A stretch of DNA of 64,000 nucleotides from Larkinella terrae (GTDB lineage: Bacteria; Bacteroidota; Bacteroidia; Cytophagales; Spirosomataceae), in the NCBI RefSeq assembly GCF_009668025.1, contig NZ_WJXZ01000002.1:186001-250000 (forward strand), given 5' to 3'. Position 1 is the stretch's first letter; each line of letters begins with the position of its first letter. Under the pieces are notes generated by a model, which worked only from the letters and a program-made list of their open reading frames with translations, searched no databases and was not told where the DNA came from. Shown here one piece after another: positions 16,162-24,452 of the stretch. The position numbers and the translations under genes are program-made.

Positions 16162-18351
16162 ATGAAGAAACTTTTCCGTTACTCGGCGCTCCTGCTGATG
16201 GGAGGCCTAACCACCGGACAAGCCCAGAATTTTACCGGTTTCACACCCGCCCGGCAGGCGACGGAGGAAAAAGCCGAAGCCGAATTCAAGAAACACCAGT
16301 CGTCGGCGGTTTTCAAAAAACACCTCGAAAATCTGAGCAGTGTGCCCCACGTGGCCGGGACGCCCGAAAACGAGCGCGTCCGCGACTACATCGCCGAAAC
16401 CATGCGGAAAGCGGGCTGGCAGGTGGACATTTACCCGCACGATATTTATTTGCCCAAAGGTCCGGGCGACATCGCCGTCGAACTGGTGGAACCGATCCGG
16501 CAACCGCTCAATATCCGCGAGTTTCTGTTTCCGGAAGACAAATACAGCAAAGACCCGCGCATTATGCCGGGTTGGAACGCCTATTCCGGTTCGGGCGATG
16601 TGACGGCGGAAATTGTGTACGCCAATTACGGACGGAAGGAGGATTTCGAGCAACTGAAAGCGCTGGGCATTCCGGTGAAAGGCAAGATTGTCATGGCGCG
16701 CTACGGCGGTAATTTCCGGGGTTACAAGGCGCAGTTTGCCGAAACCGCCGGGGCTGCGGGCCTGATCATTTACACCGATCCGGGCGATAACGGCTACACA
16801 AAAGGACTGACCTTTCCGGAAGGGCCGCAACCCAGCGAAAGTATTATTCAGCGCGGTTCGTTGCTGACCGTGCCGTACACCGGTGATCCGCTGACGCCCG
16901 GCGAACCTGCTCTGCCGCTGGACGGCAAAACCAAAGTCAAACGGCTGGATCCCAAGGATGTGGCCCTGCACAAAATTCCGGTGACGGCGATTCCGTACGG
17001 GTCGGCCATCGACATTCTGAAACGCATGACTGGTGCCAAAGCGGTTCCGGCGGGCTGGCAGGGCGGTTTGCCGTTTACGTACCGGCTGGAAGGTGGTTCG
17101 GCCTTGAAAGTGCGGTTGATGGTGAAGCAGGAAAAAGCCATGACGCGGATTTACGAAGTCGTCGGGACGCTGACGGGTTCCGAATTTCCCGATGAATGGA
17201 TCATTGCCGGATGCCATTACGACGCCTGGTCGTTCGGGGCCACGGACCCCAACAGCGGCACCGCCATGTTGCTGAGCCTGACCGAGTCGCTGGGCAAACT
17301 GGCCAAAACCGGTCAAAAACCGCGTCGGACGATCAAAGTAGCGCACTGGGATGCCGAGGAGTTTGGCGTGATCGGGTCGGCGGAATGGGCCGAACAGTTC
17401 CGCGACGAACTGACACAGAAAGCCGTGGCGTATATGAATTACGATGCCGCCGTGTCGGGCCGGATGTTCGGCGCCAGCGCGTCGCCGTCGATGAAAAAAC
17501 TGCTGATCGAGGCCACGCAGGCCGTCGAGTACCCGGATTCAAACATCACCGTCTACCAGCACTGGCTGAAACAAAGCGGTCGGCGGGGTGGCAGCACCGT
17601 CGGCATTGCGTCGTCGGCACCGGCCACGGTGGCCAACGAACCGGTTATTGGCAACCTGGGCGGTGGGTCGGATCACATTGCGCCCTATATGCACGTCGGC
17701 ATTCCGTCGCTGAACGCCGGAACCGGTGGCCCGACGCTCTACCACTCGGCCAATGACGACCTGTTTTTCTACGATAAATTTGCCGATCCGACCTACAAAA
17801 TGGGGCCAATGGTGGAGCAGGTCGTGGGAACTCTGGCCTTACGACTCGCCAACGCGGATTTGTTACCGTACGACCTGTCGCGCTACGCCAACGACCTGAG
17901 CACGCACCTGAAAGCCGCCGAAAAAGCCATTAAAGCCTATTCGCCCAACTATTCGATCGAGCCGGTTTTAGCCGCCGTGGCCGAGTTGAAAAAGAACGCC
18001 GATGCCGCCGAAACCGCCCGCCAGGACTACCTGAAAGCCGGTCGGACCGACAAACTGGCCGAACTCAACAAAACGATGTTGCAATTGGAAAAGTCGTTCA
18101 TCGATCCCAAAGGCATGGCATTCGGGTCGTGGTATCGTTCGTTGTATGCCTCCTCGGACCCGTACAGCGGCTACGCATCATGGATGTTGCCCGGTTTTCT
18201 GTACGAAGCCTCCCTGAAATCCACCGCCAACCTGCCCGATCTGGAAAACCGCTACAAAAAAGCGATCCAGACGCTGAGCGAACGACTGGCGACCCTCGTG
18301 GAAGGCATTTCGGCCGGAAAACCGGCGAGTTTGGGGGGCGGGAAAAAATAG
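16162..18351 (+). CDS. Exported M28-family carboxypeptidase (glutamate carboxypeptidase II-like)
   Basis: 729 residues with a signal sequence ending near GQAQ. Architecture: protease-associated domain at about 130-290 (KGKIVMARYGGNFRGYKA, GAAGLIIYTDPGDNG), co-catalytic di-zinc M28 domain with GCHYDAW (about H352, D354), DPNSGT, DAEEFG and GGSDHIAPYMHVGIPS, and a C-terminal transferrin-receptor-type dimerisation domain. This is the M28B glutamate carboxypeptidase II layout. It probably removes C-terminal residues from peptides in the periplasm. It reads with the downstream glycosidase-like gene (56-base gap). Confidence 0.92.
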   Translation: MKKLFRYSALLLMGGLTTGQAQNFTGFTPARQATEEKAEAEFKKHQSSAVFKKHLENLSSVPHVAGTPENERVRDYIAETMRKAGWQVDIYPHDIYLPKGPGDIAVELVEPIRQPLNIREFLFPEDKYSKDPRIMPGWNAYSGSGDVTAEIVYANYGRKEDFEQLKALGIPVKGKIVMARYGGNFRGYKAQFAETAGAAGLIIYTDPGDNGYTKGLTFPEGPQPSESIIQRGSLLTVPYTGDPLTPGEPALPLDGKTKVKRLDPKDVALHKIPVTAIPYGSAIDILKRMTGAKAVPAGWQGGLPFTYRLEGGSALKVRLMVKQEKAMTRIYEVVGTLTGSEFPDEWIIAGCHYDAWSFGATDPNSGTAMLLSLTESLGKLAKTGQKPRRTIKVAHWDAEEFGVIGSAEWAEQFRDELTQKAVAYMNYDAAVSGRMFGASASPSMKKLLIEATQAVEYPDSNITVYQHWLKQSGRRGGSTVGIASSAPATVANEPVIGNLGGGSDHIAPYMHVGIPSLNAGTGGPTLYHSANDDLFFYDKFADPTYKMGPMVEQVVGTLALRLANADLLPYDLSRYANDLSTHLKAAEKAIKAYSPNYSIEPVLAAVAELKKNADAAETARQDYLKAGRTDKLAELNKTMLQLEKSFIDPKGMAFGSWYRSLYASSDPYSGYASWMLPGFLYEASLKSTANLPDLENRYKKAIQTLSERLATLVEGISAGKPASLGGGKK

Positions 18352-18407
18352 CGGTTTTTGGTAACTTGGGGCGGTTTTGATTTCCGCCCTTATCCTGACC
18401 CGTTATC

Positions 18408-19892
18408 ATGTCCTTTTTTCGCGTACCCACGCTGGTGCTCGTCGGTTTGATGCTGGCGTATGTTGCCGGGTTTGCCCAGAATTCGCCAATTACGCTCCGA
18501 AACCAGCGCGAGCTTTTTGTCGATGATTACCTGATCGATACGCTGATTAACCTGGATCTGCGGCTGGGAACCCCGGTCTCGGCCGGAAAAGCCCTGCTAT
18601 TCGATGAGCCCTGGGAAGGGCGGTTTTGCACGTACGTCTCCGTGGTGAACGCCGGTGACCGCTTCCAGATGTATTACCGGGGACTGACCGGTCACGAAGA
18701 AAAAGGCGATCAGCAGGTGACGTGTTACGCCGAAAGCAAAGATGGCATTCACTGGACCAAACCGAAACTCCGGCTTTTCAAGGTAAACGGCACGCTCGAC
18801 AACAACGTGGTTCTGAATGACAATGCGCTAAAAAGTACGCATAACCTGGCGGTGATGGTTGACAACCGCCCCGGGGTTCCGGCGGAGGAACGGTACAAAG
18901 CCGTGGGCGGAGAATCGCTCACGAAGGTTACGTCCAGCGGATTGTTCCGGTACGTTTCGCCCGACGGCATTCACTGGAAACGCTACCCGAAGGACACCAC
19001 GGCTTTGTTTCACGATTACGCGCTGGATTCCCAGAATGTGTTGACTTGGGTGCCTGCCGAACAAAACTACGCCATTTACCTCCGGGCCTGGACGGGCGGA
19101 AAACCGGGTGAATTGTATCCGCCCGGTGGCATCCGGACCATCGCCCGTTCGACTTCCCGCGACTTTATTCACTGGTCCAAACCGGAGATGATGACCTTCG
19201 GCGACACCGAACGGGAACATCTGTATACCAACACCACGCATCCGTATTTCCGGGCACCCCAGCTTCTGATTTCGATGCCCTTCCGGTTCTCGCCCCAGCT
19301 GAAAGTACTTTCGGATGCCCAGTTGATCGAAAACGGAACGGACAAAACGCAGTGGAAAGGCGTAGCCGACGGTATTTTTATGACCTCCCGGGGCGGAACG
19401 AAGTACGACCGAAAATTCATGGAATCGTTTGTCCGGCCCGGTTCGGAGCAGAAGAATTGGGGAGCGCGGAGTAACATTCCGGCGATGGGCGTTATCGCAA
19501 CCGGCCCGGCCGAATTATCATTTTTTGTCACCCGGGCCTACGGCACCCCATCGGTTTTTCTGGAACGCATGACCTTGCGGACCGACGGTTTTGCGTCCCT
19601 CCACGGCGGGTATAAAGAAGGAAGTATCGTGACAAAGCCGGTTTTTCTCCAGGGAAATAACCTGAGCGCCAATTATGCAACCTCGTCGGTGGGCTACGTA
19701 AAAGTGGCGATTCTGGACGAAAAGGGACAAATCGTACCTGGTTTTGAGGAGTCAGAACCGCTGGTGGGCGATAAAATCGATGGGCCCATTACCTGGAAAA
19801 GTGGCAAAACCGTTAAGGAACTGGGCAATCGGAAAGTACGGCTGAAGTTCGTCGTGCGGGATGCCGATCTGTATTCGTTTGTGATCCAATAA
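18408..19892 (+). CDS. Exported five-bladed beta-propeller, glycoside-hydrolase-like
   Basis: 494 residues with signal peptide to about AGFAQ. Repeated blade motifs AESKDGIHWTKP, YVSPDGIHWKRY and STSRDFIHWSKPE, plus an early RELFVDDYLID, are typical of GH32/43/130-like propeller proteins often annotated as glycosyl hydrolase family 32 N-terminal-like. A catalytic acid pair cannot be assigned confidently by eye, and the family has many uncharacterised members. The C-terminal 100 residues form a beta-sandwich-like tail. It lies between the M28 peptidase and the GH2 enzyme, all in the same direction. Confidence 0.7.
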   Translation: MSFFRVPTLVLVGLMLAYVAGFAQNSPITLRNQRELFVDDYLIDTLINLDLRLGTPVSAGKALLFDEPWEGRFCTYVSVVNAGDRFQMYYRGLTGHEEKGDQQVTCYAESKDGIHWTKPKLRLFKVNGTLDNNVVLNDNALKSTHNLAVMVDNRPGVPAEERYKAVGGESLTKVTSSGLFRYVSPDGIHWKRYPKDTTALFHDYALDSQNVLTWVPAEQNYAIYLRAWTGGKPGELYPPGGIRTIARSTSRDFIHWSKPEMMTFGDTEREHLYTNTTHPYFRAPQLLISMPFRFSPQLKVLSDAQLIENGTDKTQWKGVADGIFMTSRGGTKYDRKFMESFVRPGSEQKNWGARSNIPAMGVIATGPAELSFFVTRAYGTPSVFLERMTLRTDGFASLHGGYKEGSIVTKPVFLQGNNLSANYATSSVGYVKVAILDEKGQIVPGFEESEPLVGDKIDGPITWKSGKTVKELGNRKVRLKFVVRDADLYSFVIQ

Positions 19893-19927
19893 CCGGCGCT
19901 AAACCGGCTGATCAACGGAAAGAATTT

Positions 19928-19935
19928 TATCTTTG
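19928..19935 (+). promoter_or_regulatory. -7 element TATCTTTG upstream of the GH2 gene
   Basis: A perfect TAnnTTTG match 45 bases before the GH2 start codon. A CTG lies 17 bases upstream rather than the usual TTG at 19, so the -33 box is weak. It suggests the GH2 gene can be transcribed separately from the upstream genes. Confidence 0.45.
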
Positions 19936-19979
19936 CTGGTAAAAATTGCACTATTGCACTGGCTCTATTTCTAAACCGC

Positions 19980-21914
19980 ATGAAATACCTGATTCGACGC
20001 ACCTTCGATCGTGTCTTGTTTAGTTTATCCCTTGGAATCCTTCTTAGTCCGCCCGTTCTGGCGCAAACCACCGCAGCGGGCCCGGCTCCGGCGGCCATTC
20101 TGAGTCGCTGGGAAAAGCAGGTGACCGCCGAAAACGCCTGGCGCGAATACCCGCGACCGCAACTCGTGCGGCCCAACTGGCAGAACCTGAACGGCATGTG
20201 GGAATACGCCATCCGGCCCAAAACCGAAGGACAGCCCACGCAGTTTGACGGGCAAATTCTGGTGCCGTTCGCCGTGGAATCAACGCTCTCGAAAGTCACC
20301 AAAGGACTGAATGCGAATCAACGGTTGTGGTACCGCCGGAACGTCACGATTCCGAGCGACTGGAACGGCCAGCGCGTTCTGCTGCACTTTGGTGCAGTGG
20401 ACTACGAATGTAATTTGTGGGTCAACGGCGGTTTGGTGGGGTCGCACACCGGCGGCTCGGATGCGTTTGATTTTGACATCACGGATTTTCTGAAATCGGG
20501 CCAGAATCAACTGGTTCTGGGCGTTACGGACCCGACAACCGAGGGCGAACAACCGCGCGGCAAGCAGGTGTTCAATCCGAACGGTATCTGGTATACGCCG
20601 GTGTCGGGCATCTGGCAAACCGTCTGGCTCGAACCGGTGCCGAATCCGAATTACATTGAGGAAGTGCGCATTACGCCGGAACTGGATTCGGCTCGAATCC
20701 GGGTGGAAGTACTGCTGAATAAACCCATCACGAACCCAACGAGCGCCATCCGCCTGACGGCGCTGAATGGCACGCAAACCGTGTCGAGCCTGCTGGTTCG
20801 CTCGGGTCGCGTGGCGTATGTTCCGGTCAAAAATGCGAAACTCTGGTCGCCCGACAGCCCGTTTCTGTACAACCTGAAAGCCGAACTGGTCACGGTGACC
20901 GATCCGTTTCCGGGGACTGAAAACCGCAACCGCCCGCGCCACAACGACGCCGAGCGTTCGGCCTACGCCAAAGCGACCGTGACCGGAAATCCGGTGGATG
21001 CCGTTACGAGCTATTTTGCAATGCGGAAAATTTCGATGGGACCGGGCAAAATTGCCGGGCAACCCGTGATGCTGCTCAACAACAAACCGCTTTTCCAGAA
21101 CGGCCCGCTCGATCAGGGCTGGTGGCCGGGGAGTTTGCTGACCCCGCCTTCGGACGACGCGATGGTGTTTGAAATCGATTTCCTGAAAAAATCCGGTTTT
21201 AACATGCTCCGCAAACACATCAAGGTGGAACCGGCCCGGTATTACTACCACTGCGACCGGCTGGGCATTATGGTCTGGCAGGACATGCCGTCCGGTTTTT
21301 TGAGCGGGCAGGACATGGGTCGCAGCGAAGTGGTCGAGCCGCTGCGCCGGTCAAAAGGTAAGGAACAGTTTGAGCTGGAATTGCGCCGGATGATGAACCG
21401 CCTGCACAACCATCCAAGCATCGTCACCTGGGTGGTTCATAACGAAGGCTGGGGGCAATACGACAACGTGCGGCTGGCCGACTGGGTGAAAGCCCTCGAT
21501 CCGAGCCGGTTGACCAATGCCGCCAGCGGCTGGTCGGACCTGGGTGCGGGCGATTTCTACGACATTCATACCTACGAAGAAGTGCCGAACATTCCCGCGC
21601 CGAAAAAGGATCGCGTGATTGTGGTCGGGGAGTTTGGCGGCATCGGCTGGCCGGTGACCGGTCACCTCTGGGACCCGAACAAACGGAACTGGGGCTACCA
21701 GACCTACCAGGACAAGGATGCGGTTTTGAAAGCCTACCGGACCAAGTACGGCAAGATGGTGGAAATGTACCAGAAAAACGGCGTTTCGGCGGCTGTGTAC
21801 ACCCAGACAACCGACGTCGAAGGCGAAGTCAACGGCTTGCTAACCTACGACCGGGAGGTGATCAAGATTCCGGTGGAAACGCTGCGCGAAATCCACGCGC
21901 CTTTGTTCAAATAA
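19980..21914 (+). CDS. Exported glycoside hydrolase family 2 enzyme
   Basis: 644 residues with signal peptide ending LAQ. Sugar-binding domain (LWYRRNVTIPSDWNGQ, LHFGAVDYECNLWVNG, HTGGSDAFDFDIT), immunoglobulin-like domain, then the TIM barrel. The acid/base is E489 in VVHNEGWGQ and the nucleophile is likely E551 in VVGEFGG. It is shorter than LacZ and resembles the beta-galactosidase/beta-glucuronidase-like GH2 proteins of Bacteroidota. Specificity is unknown. It closes the first utilisation region and is followed by an inverted repeat before the convergent PHP/GDPD gene. Confidence 0.92.
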   Translation: MKYLIRRTFDRVLFSLSLGILLSPPVLAQTTAAGPAPAAILSRWEKQVTAENAWREYPRPQLVRPNWQNLNGMWEYAIRPKTEGQPTQFDGQILVPFAVESTLSKVTKGLNANQRLWYRRNVTIPSDWNGQRVLLHFGAVDYECNLWVNGGLVGSHTGGSDAFDFDITDFLKSGQNQLVLGVTDPTTEGEQPRGKQVFNPNGIWYTPVSGIWQTVWLEPVPNPNYIEEVRITPELDSARIRVEVLLNKPITNPTSAIRLTALNGTQTVSSLLVRSGRVAYVPVKNAKLWSPDSPFLYNLKAELVTVTDPFPGTENRNRPRHNDAERSAYAKATVTGNPVDAVTSYFAMRKISMGPGKIAGQPVMLLNNKPLFQNGPLDQGWWPGSLLTPPSDDAMVFEIDFLKKSGFNMLRKHIKVEPARYYYHCDRLGIMVWQDMPSGFLSGQDMGRSEVVEPLRRSKGKEQFELELRRMMNRLHNHPSIVTWVVHNEGWGQYDNVRLADWVKALDPSRLTNAASGWSDLGAGDFYDIHTYEEVPNIPAPKKDRVIVVGEFGGIGWPVTGHLWDPNKRNWGYQTYQDKDAVLKAYRTKYGKMVEMYQKNGVSAAVYTQTTDVEGEVNGLLTYDREVIKIPVETLREIHAPLFK

Positions 21915-22007
21915 CGTACCTACGGATTTTAGTCCGTGAGATTTTCAGAAATACGGGCATCTATCTACTATCCCCAGATTCTCACGGACTAAAGTCCGTG
22001 GGTACGT
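21914..22007. repeat. Inverted repeat with ACGGACTAAAGTCCGT core
   Basis: Arms 21914-21941 and 21980-22007 pair over 28 bases with two mismatches and a 38-base loop. Each arm contains the smaller palindrome CGGACTAAAGTCCG or a variant. It fills almost the whole gap between two convergent stop codons, so a bidirectional termination role is plausible. Confidence 0.9.
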
Positions 22008-22012
22008 AACGT

Positions 22013-23935
22013 CTATTTCAACAAAAACTCCCGCACCAGTTCCAGTTGATCGGTGCTGAGGAAATCGGCACCGGCTTCGCGGAGTTTGACCCAAACCGCC
22101 GGATCTTCGGGGCACGCCCAGAGCCGTAGTTTTTTGCCTTCGGCGTGAACCCGCTGCGTAAGTTGCTTCACCTTCTGAAACTGCTCGTCCGGCATGGGCC
22201 CCTGCCCGCGCCAGCTCAACTGGTTGCTGTACGAATCGCTCACCACCGGCATCAGGTCGCGGCTGAATCCTTTGCCCAGATCGGCGGGCCGTCCGTCGAT
22301 TCCCGCCAGACGCTCCTTTGCTTTTTTCAAGGTTTCAATCGGGCGGTTTCCAGAAATGAAAACCGTTACGGCGCCGGGTTGACAGCGGTTTCCTTTACAG
22401 GACGTCAGGATGTTCCGGTATTTCTGCAACTGTTTTTCCAGCGCTTTATACGTGCTGTCGGCTGCGGTTTTGAAGTCGATCATCAGGTAAACCGGGTCGT
22501 TGTAATTCGCGTACACCTTCCCGCCGTTTTGCCTGATTCGCTCGGCCAGGGGGCGCAGGTACAGGTTTTCGAGCGACTTGTCAGCGTTCCAGAAGGCCGG
22601 ACGATTGTGGGCCACGTAGAGCGTATCTTGGTGGGCATACACATCCGCTTCCACGCTCGTAAAACCATTGTCGAGCGCATCCAGCAGCGGCCGCGATTGC
22701 TCGTAATCGTTGTGTGCGTGGGCGTTTGGCAGCGGTTTGACCGTCGCTAGCGGCTGCGGAACCTGCAAGGGTGCCAGCGGTTGCGTCCAGGCGGTTTCGA
22801 CCTCGCCCGGTTCGTACGGATTGAATTTCGGCTTGCTCGAAATCACTTTCGCCCGCACCAGCAACTCGTCAGTTAACGTATAACTGGCTTCGGTGCCGGT
22901 CAACTCCCGGAGAATTTCCGCCTTTTCCTGCCCTTTCCGAATCCCGATGAACTGAATCCGGTACTTGATGTCCGGTTCGGCTTTGATCCTAAAGGTTACA
23001 CTTCGAGCGGTTTGCGTCAGGTTTTCGAACGTAACACCGGTTGTCGCGTAAAACCGCCCGGCTTCCAGCGCTTCGACAATCGTATTCGGTTTCAGATTCG
23101 GCGCATTGACCATCACCCAGCCGCGCCCCGAATTGCTGTAGGTGGGCCCAAAAAACGTGTAATTGTGGCTGTCGTCGGTGGCTAACCCGAGCATCAGCGG
23201 GCGGCCCTGTTTCAGAAACGTCAGGTTAATTTTATCCCACATCGACTCGGTGCCTTCGCGGGTGCTGTCGCCGTTGTTGTGCACCAGCGGGTGGCCGTTG
23301 AAAACCTCAAAAAACCGCTCGTGACGGAGTTGCATGAGGTCGCTGGCCGTGATGGCGTAATAAAAATTCGGGTGGTTGATGTGCGAAAACATGGGTTGCC
23401 CGGTTTGCCGCCGTTGCGCTACCACCGCGTCGATGTTGTTTTGCATCACCTCCGCCACGCTGTTGCCCGGCAGCGGTTTCAGCAGGTTCTGGAGGTTGGT
23501 CATGTTGATGTGAATCGGTTTACCCTGATAACCGGTCGAAACTTCTTCACTCTTGAAAATCAGGAACTTCTCCGGTTCTTCAAAATGCGTCCGGTATTCG
23601 CTCAGGTTTTTCAGCCGTACTTTCAGCGAGTCGTTGGGGCCGGTTTGGTACCTGACCCAATCCGGGCCGAAGGTGCGCAGATACCGCTCAAACGTCCGGC
23701 GACGCTCGGGGGCGCGGGGCACTTTGATCCATTTTTCGCCTTCCTGAAACGTGTTATGGTCCGACAAACCGACGAAGTTGTAGCCGTTGGCCTTATACCA
23801 GTCCATGATCATTTCGGGATAATCGTCGCCGTCGCTCCAGAGCGAGTGGGTGTGCAGATTGCCCTTGTACCAGTTCTGGGCGTTCGCAATCGGAACGGCA
23901 ATCAGCAGGAAAACGAGAAGTACGATGGATCGCAT
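22013..23935 (-). CDS. Exported fusion of a PHP-type phosphoesterase and a GDPD/PI-PLC-like domain
   Basis: 640 residues from ATG 23935 (signal peptide MRSIVLLVFLLIAVPIANA); an upstream frame extension is rejected. The N-terminal PHP domain shows GNLHTHSLWSDG (H28, H30), LSDHNTF (D59, H60), FKSEEVST, SHINHPNF and LATDDSHN. After a linker near residue 400, a second domain begins with PNAHAHNDYEQSRPLLDA and continues SVEADVYAHQDTLYVAHNRP, the pattern of uncharacterised GDPD/PI-PLC superfamily proteins. It probably cleaves phosphodiesters or phosphomonoesters in the periplasm. The two-domain order is unusual. It is convergent with GH2. Confidence 0.82.
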   Translation of the reverse strand: MRSIVLLVFLLIAVPIANAQNWYKGNLHTHSLWSDGDDYPEMIMDWYKANGYNFVGLSDHNTFQEGEKWIKVPRAPERRRTFERYLRTFGPDWVRYQTGPNDSLKVRLKNLSEYRTHFEEPEKFLIFKSEEVSTGYQGKPIHINMTNLQNLLKPLPGNSVAEVMQNNIDAVVAQRRQTGQPMFSHINHPNFYYAITASDLMQLRHERFFEVFNGHPLVHNNGDSTREGTESMWDKINLTFLKQGRPLMLGLATDDSHNYTFFGPTYSNSGRGWVMVNAPNLKPNTIVEALEAGRFYATTGVTFENLTQTARSVTFRIKAEPDIKYRIQFIGIRKGQEKAEILRELTGTEASYTLTDELLVRAKVISSKPKFNPYEPGEVETAWTQPLAPLQVPQPLATVKPLPNAHAHNDYEQSRPLLDALDNGFTSVEADVYAHQDTLYVAHNRPAFWNADKSLENLYLRPLAERIRQNGGKVYANYNDPVYLMIDFKTAADSTYKALEKQLQKYRNILTSCKGNRCQPGAVTVFISGNRPIETLKKAKERLAGIDGRPADLGKGFSRDLMPVVSDSYSNQLSWRGQGPMPDEQFQKVKQLTQRVHAEGKKLRLWACPEDPAVWVKLREAGADFLSTDQLELVREFLLK

Positions 23936-24060
23936 GATGGCTAAAAAGAGGTCAACCGGAAAAGTGGCAAAGAAACGGTTTCTAATCAGAAAGAAGATGC
24001 GCTTAACAAAAAGTTTACAGCATACCATAGACGGAAAACCGTAAACCGTCCGCCGTAAAC

Positions 24061-24094
24061 AAAAAAAAGAACATGCCCGGAGACATGTTCTTTC
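24061..24094 (-). terminator. Rho-independent terminator of the cold-shock gene
   Basis: Read on the minus strand, AAAGAACATG and CATGTTCTTT form a ten-base stem followed by a run of T, 26 bases after the cold-shock stop codon. Confidence 0.85.
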
Positions 24095-24119
24095 AGCGTT
24101 TCATTATTATATCTTTCGA

Positions 24120-24311
24120 TTAAATAACCTCTACGTTAACGGCGTTCAGACCTTTTTTGCCTTGTTCTACTTCGAATTGAACTTTGTCGTTCTCGCGAAC
24201 TTCGTCGATCAAACCTGATACGTGAACAAAGATGTCTTTGTCTGAATCCGAAGGGGTAATAAACCCAAAACCTTTGAGTTCATTAAAAAATTTAACAGTT
24301 CCTGTTTGCAT
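24120..24311 (-). CDS. csp: Cold-shock protein (CspA family)
   Basis: 63 residues forming a single cold-shock domain: GTVKFFNELKGFGFITP contains RNP1-like KGFGFI, and DIFVHVSGL contains RNP2 FVHV. Binds single-stranded RNA or DNA as an RNA chaperone in the cytoplasm. RNP1 is intact. The gene is flanked by its own terminator and a candidate promoter, so it is a monocistronic unit set between unrelated sugar genes. Confidence 0.95.
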   Translation of the reverse strand: MQTGTVKFFNELKGFGFITPSDSDKDIFVHVSGLIDEVRENDKVQFEVEQGKKGLNAVNVEVI

Positions 24312-24340
24312 TATATTGTATTGTATTTTTAAAATTTCAC

Positions 24341-24348
24341 CAAAGATA
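24341..24348 (-). promoter_or_regulatory. -7 element of the cold-shock gene
   Basis: Minus-strand TATCTTTG is a perfect TAnnTTTG match about 30 bases before the start codon. No good TTG lies 19 bases upstream. The leader would be short and AT-rich, unlike the long thermosensing leaders of enterobacterial cspA. Confidence 0.5.
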
Positions 24349-24452
24349 ACAGGAATAAGTCAGAAACGCATCATGTCCTTTATTTATTTTGAAGCAAGGC
24401 ACGTTGAATAAAACGGCCCTGTCTGGCTTTTATGATTTTGAAAGCTCATTTG

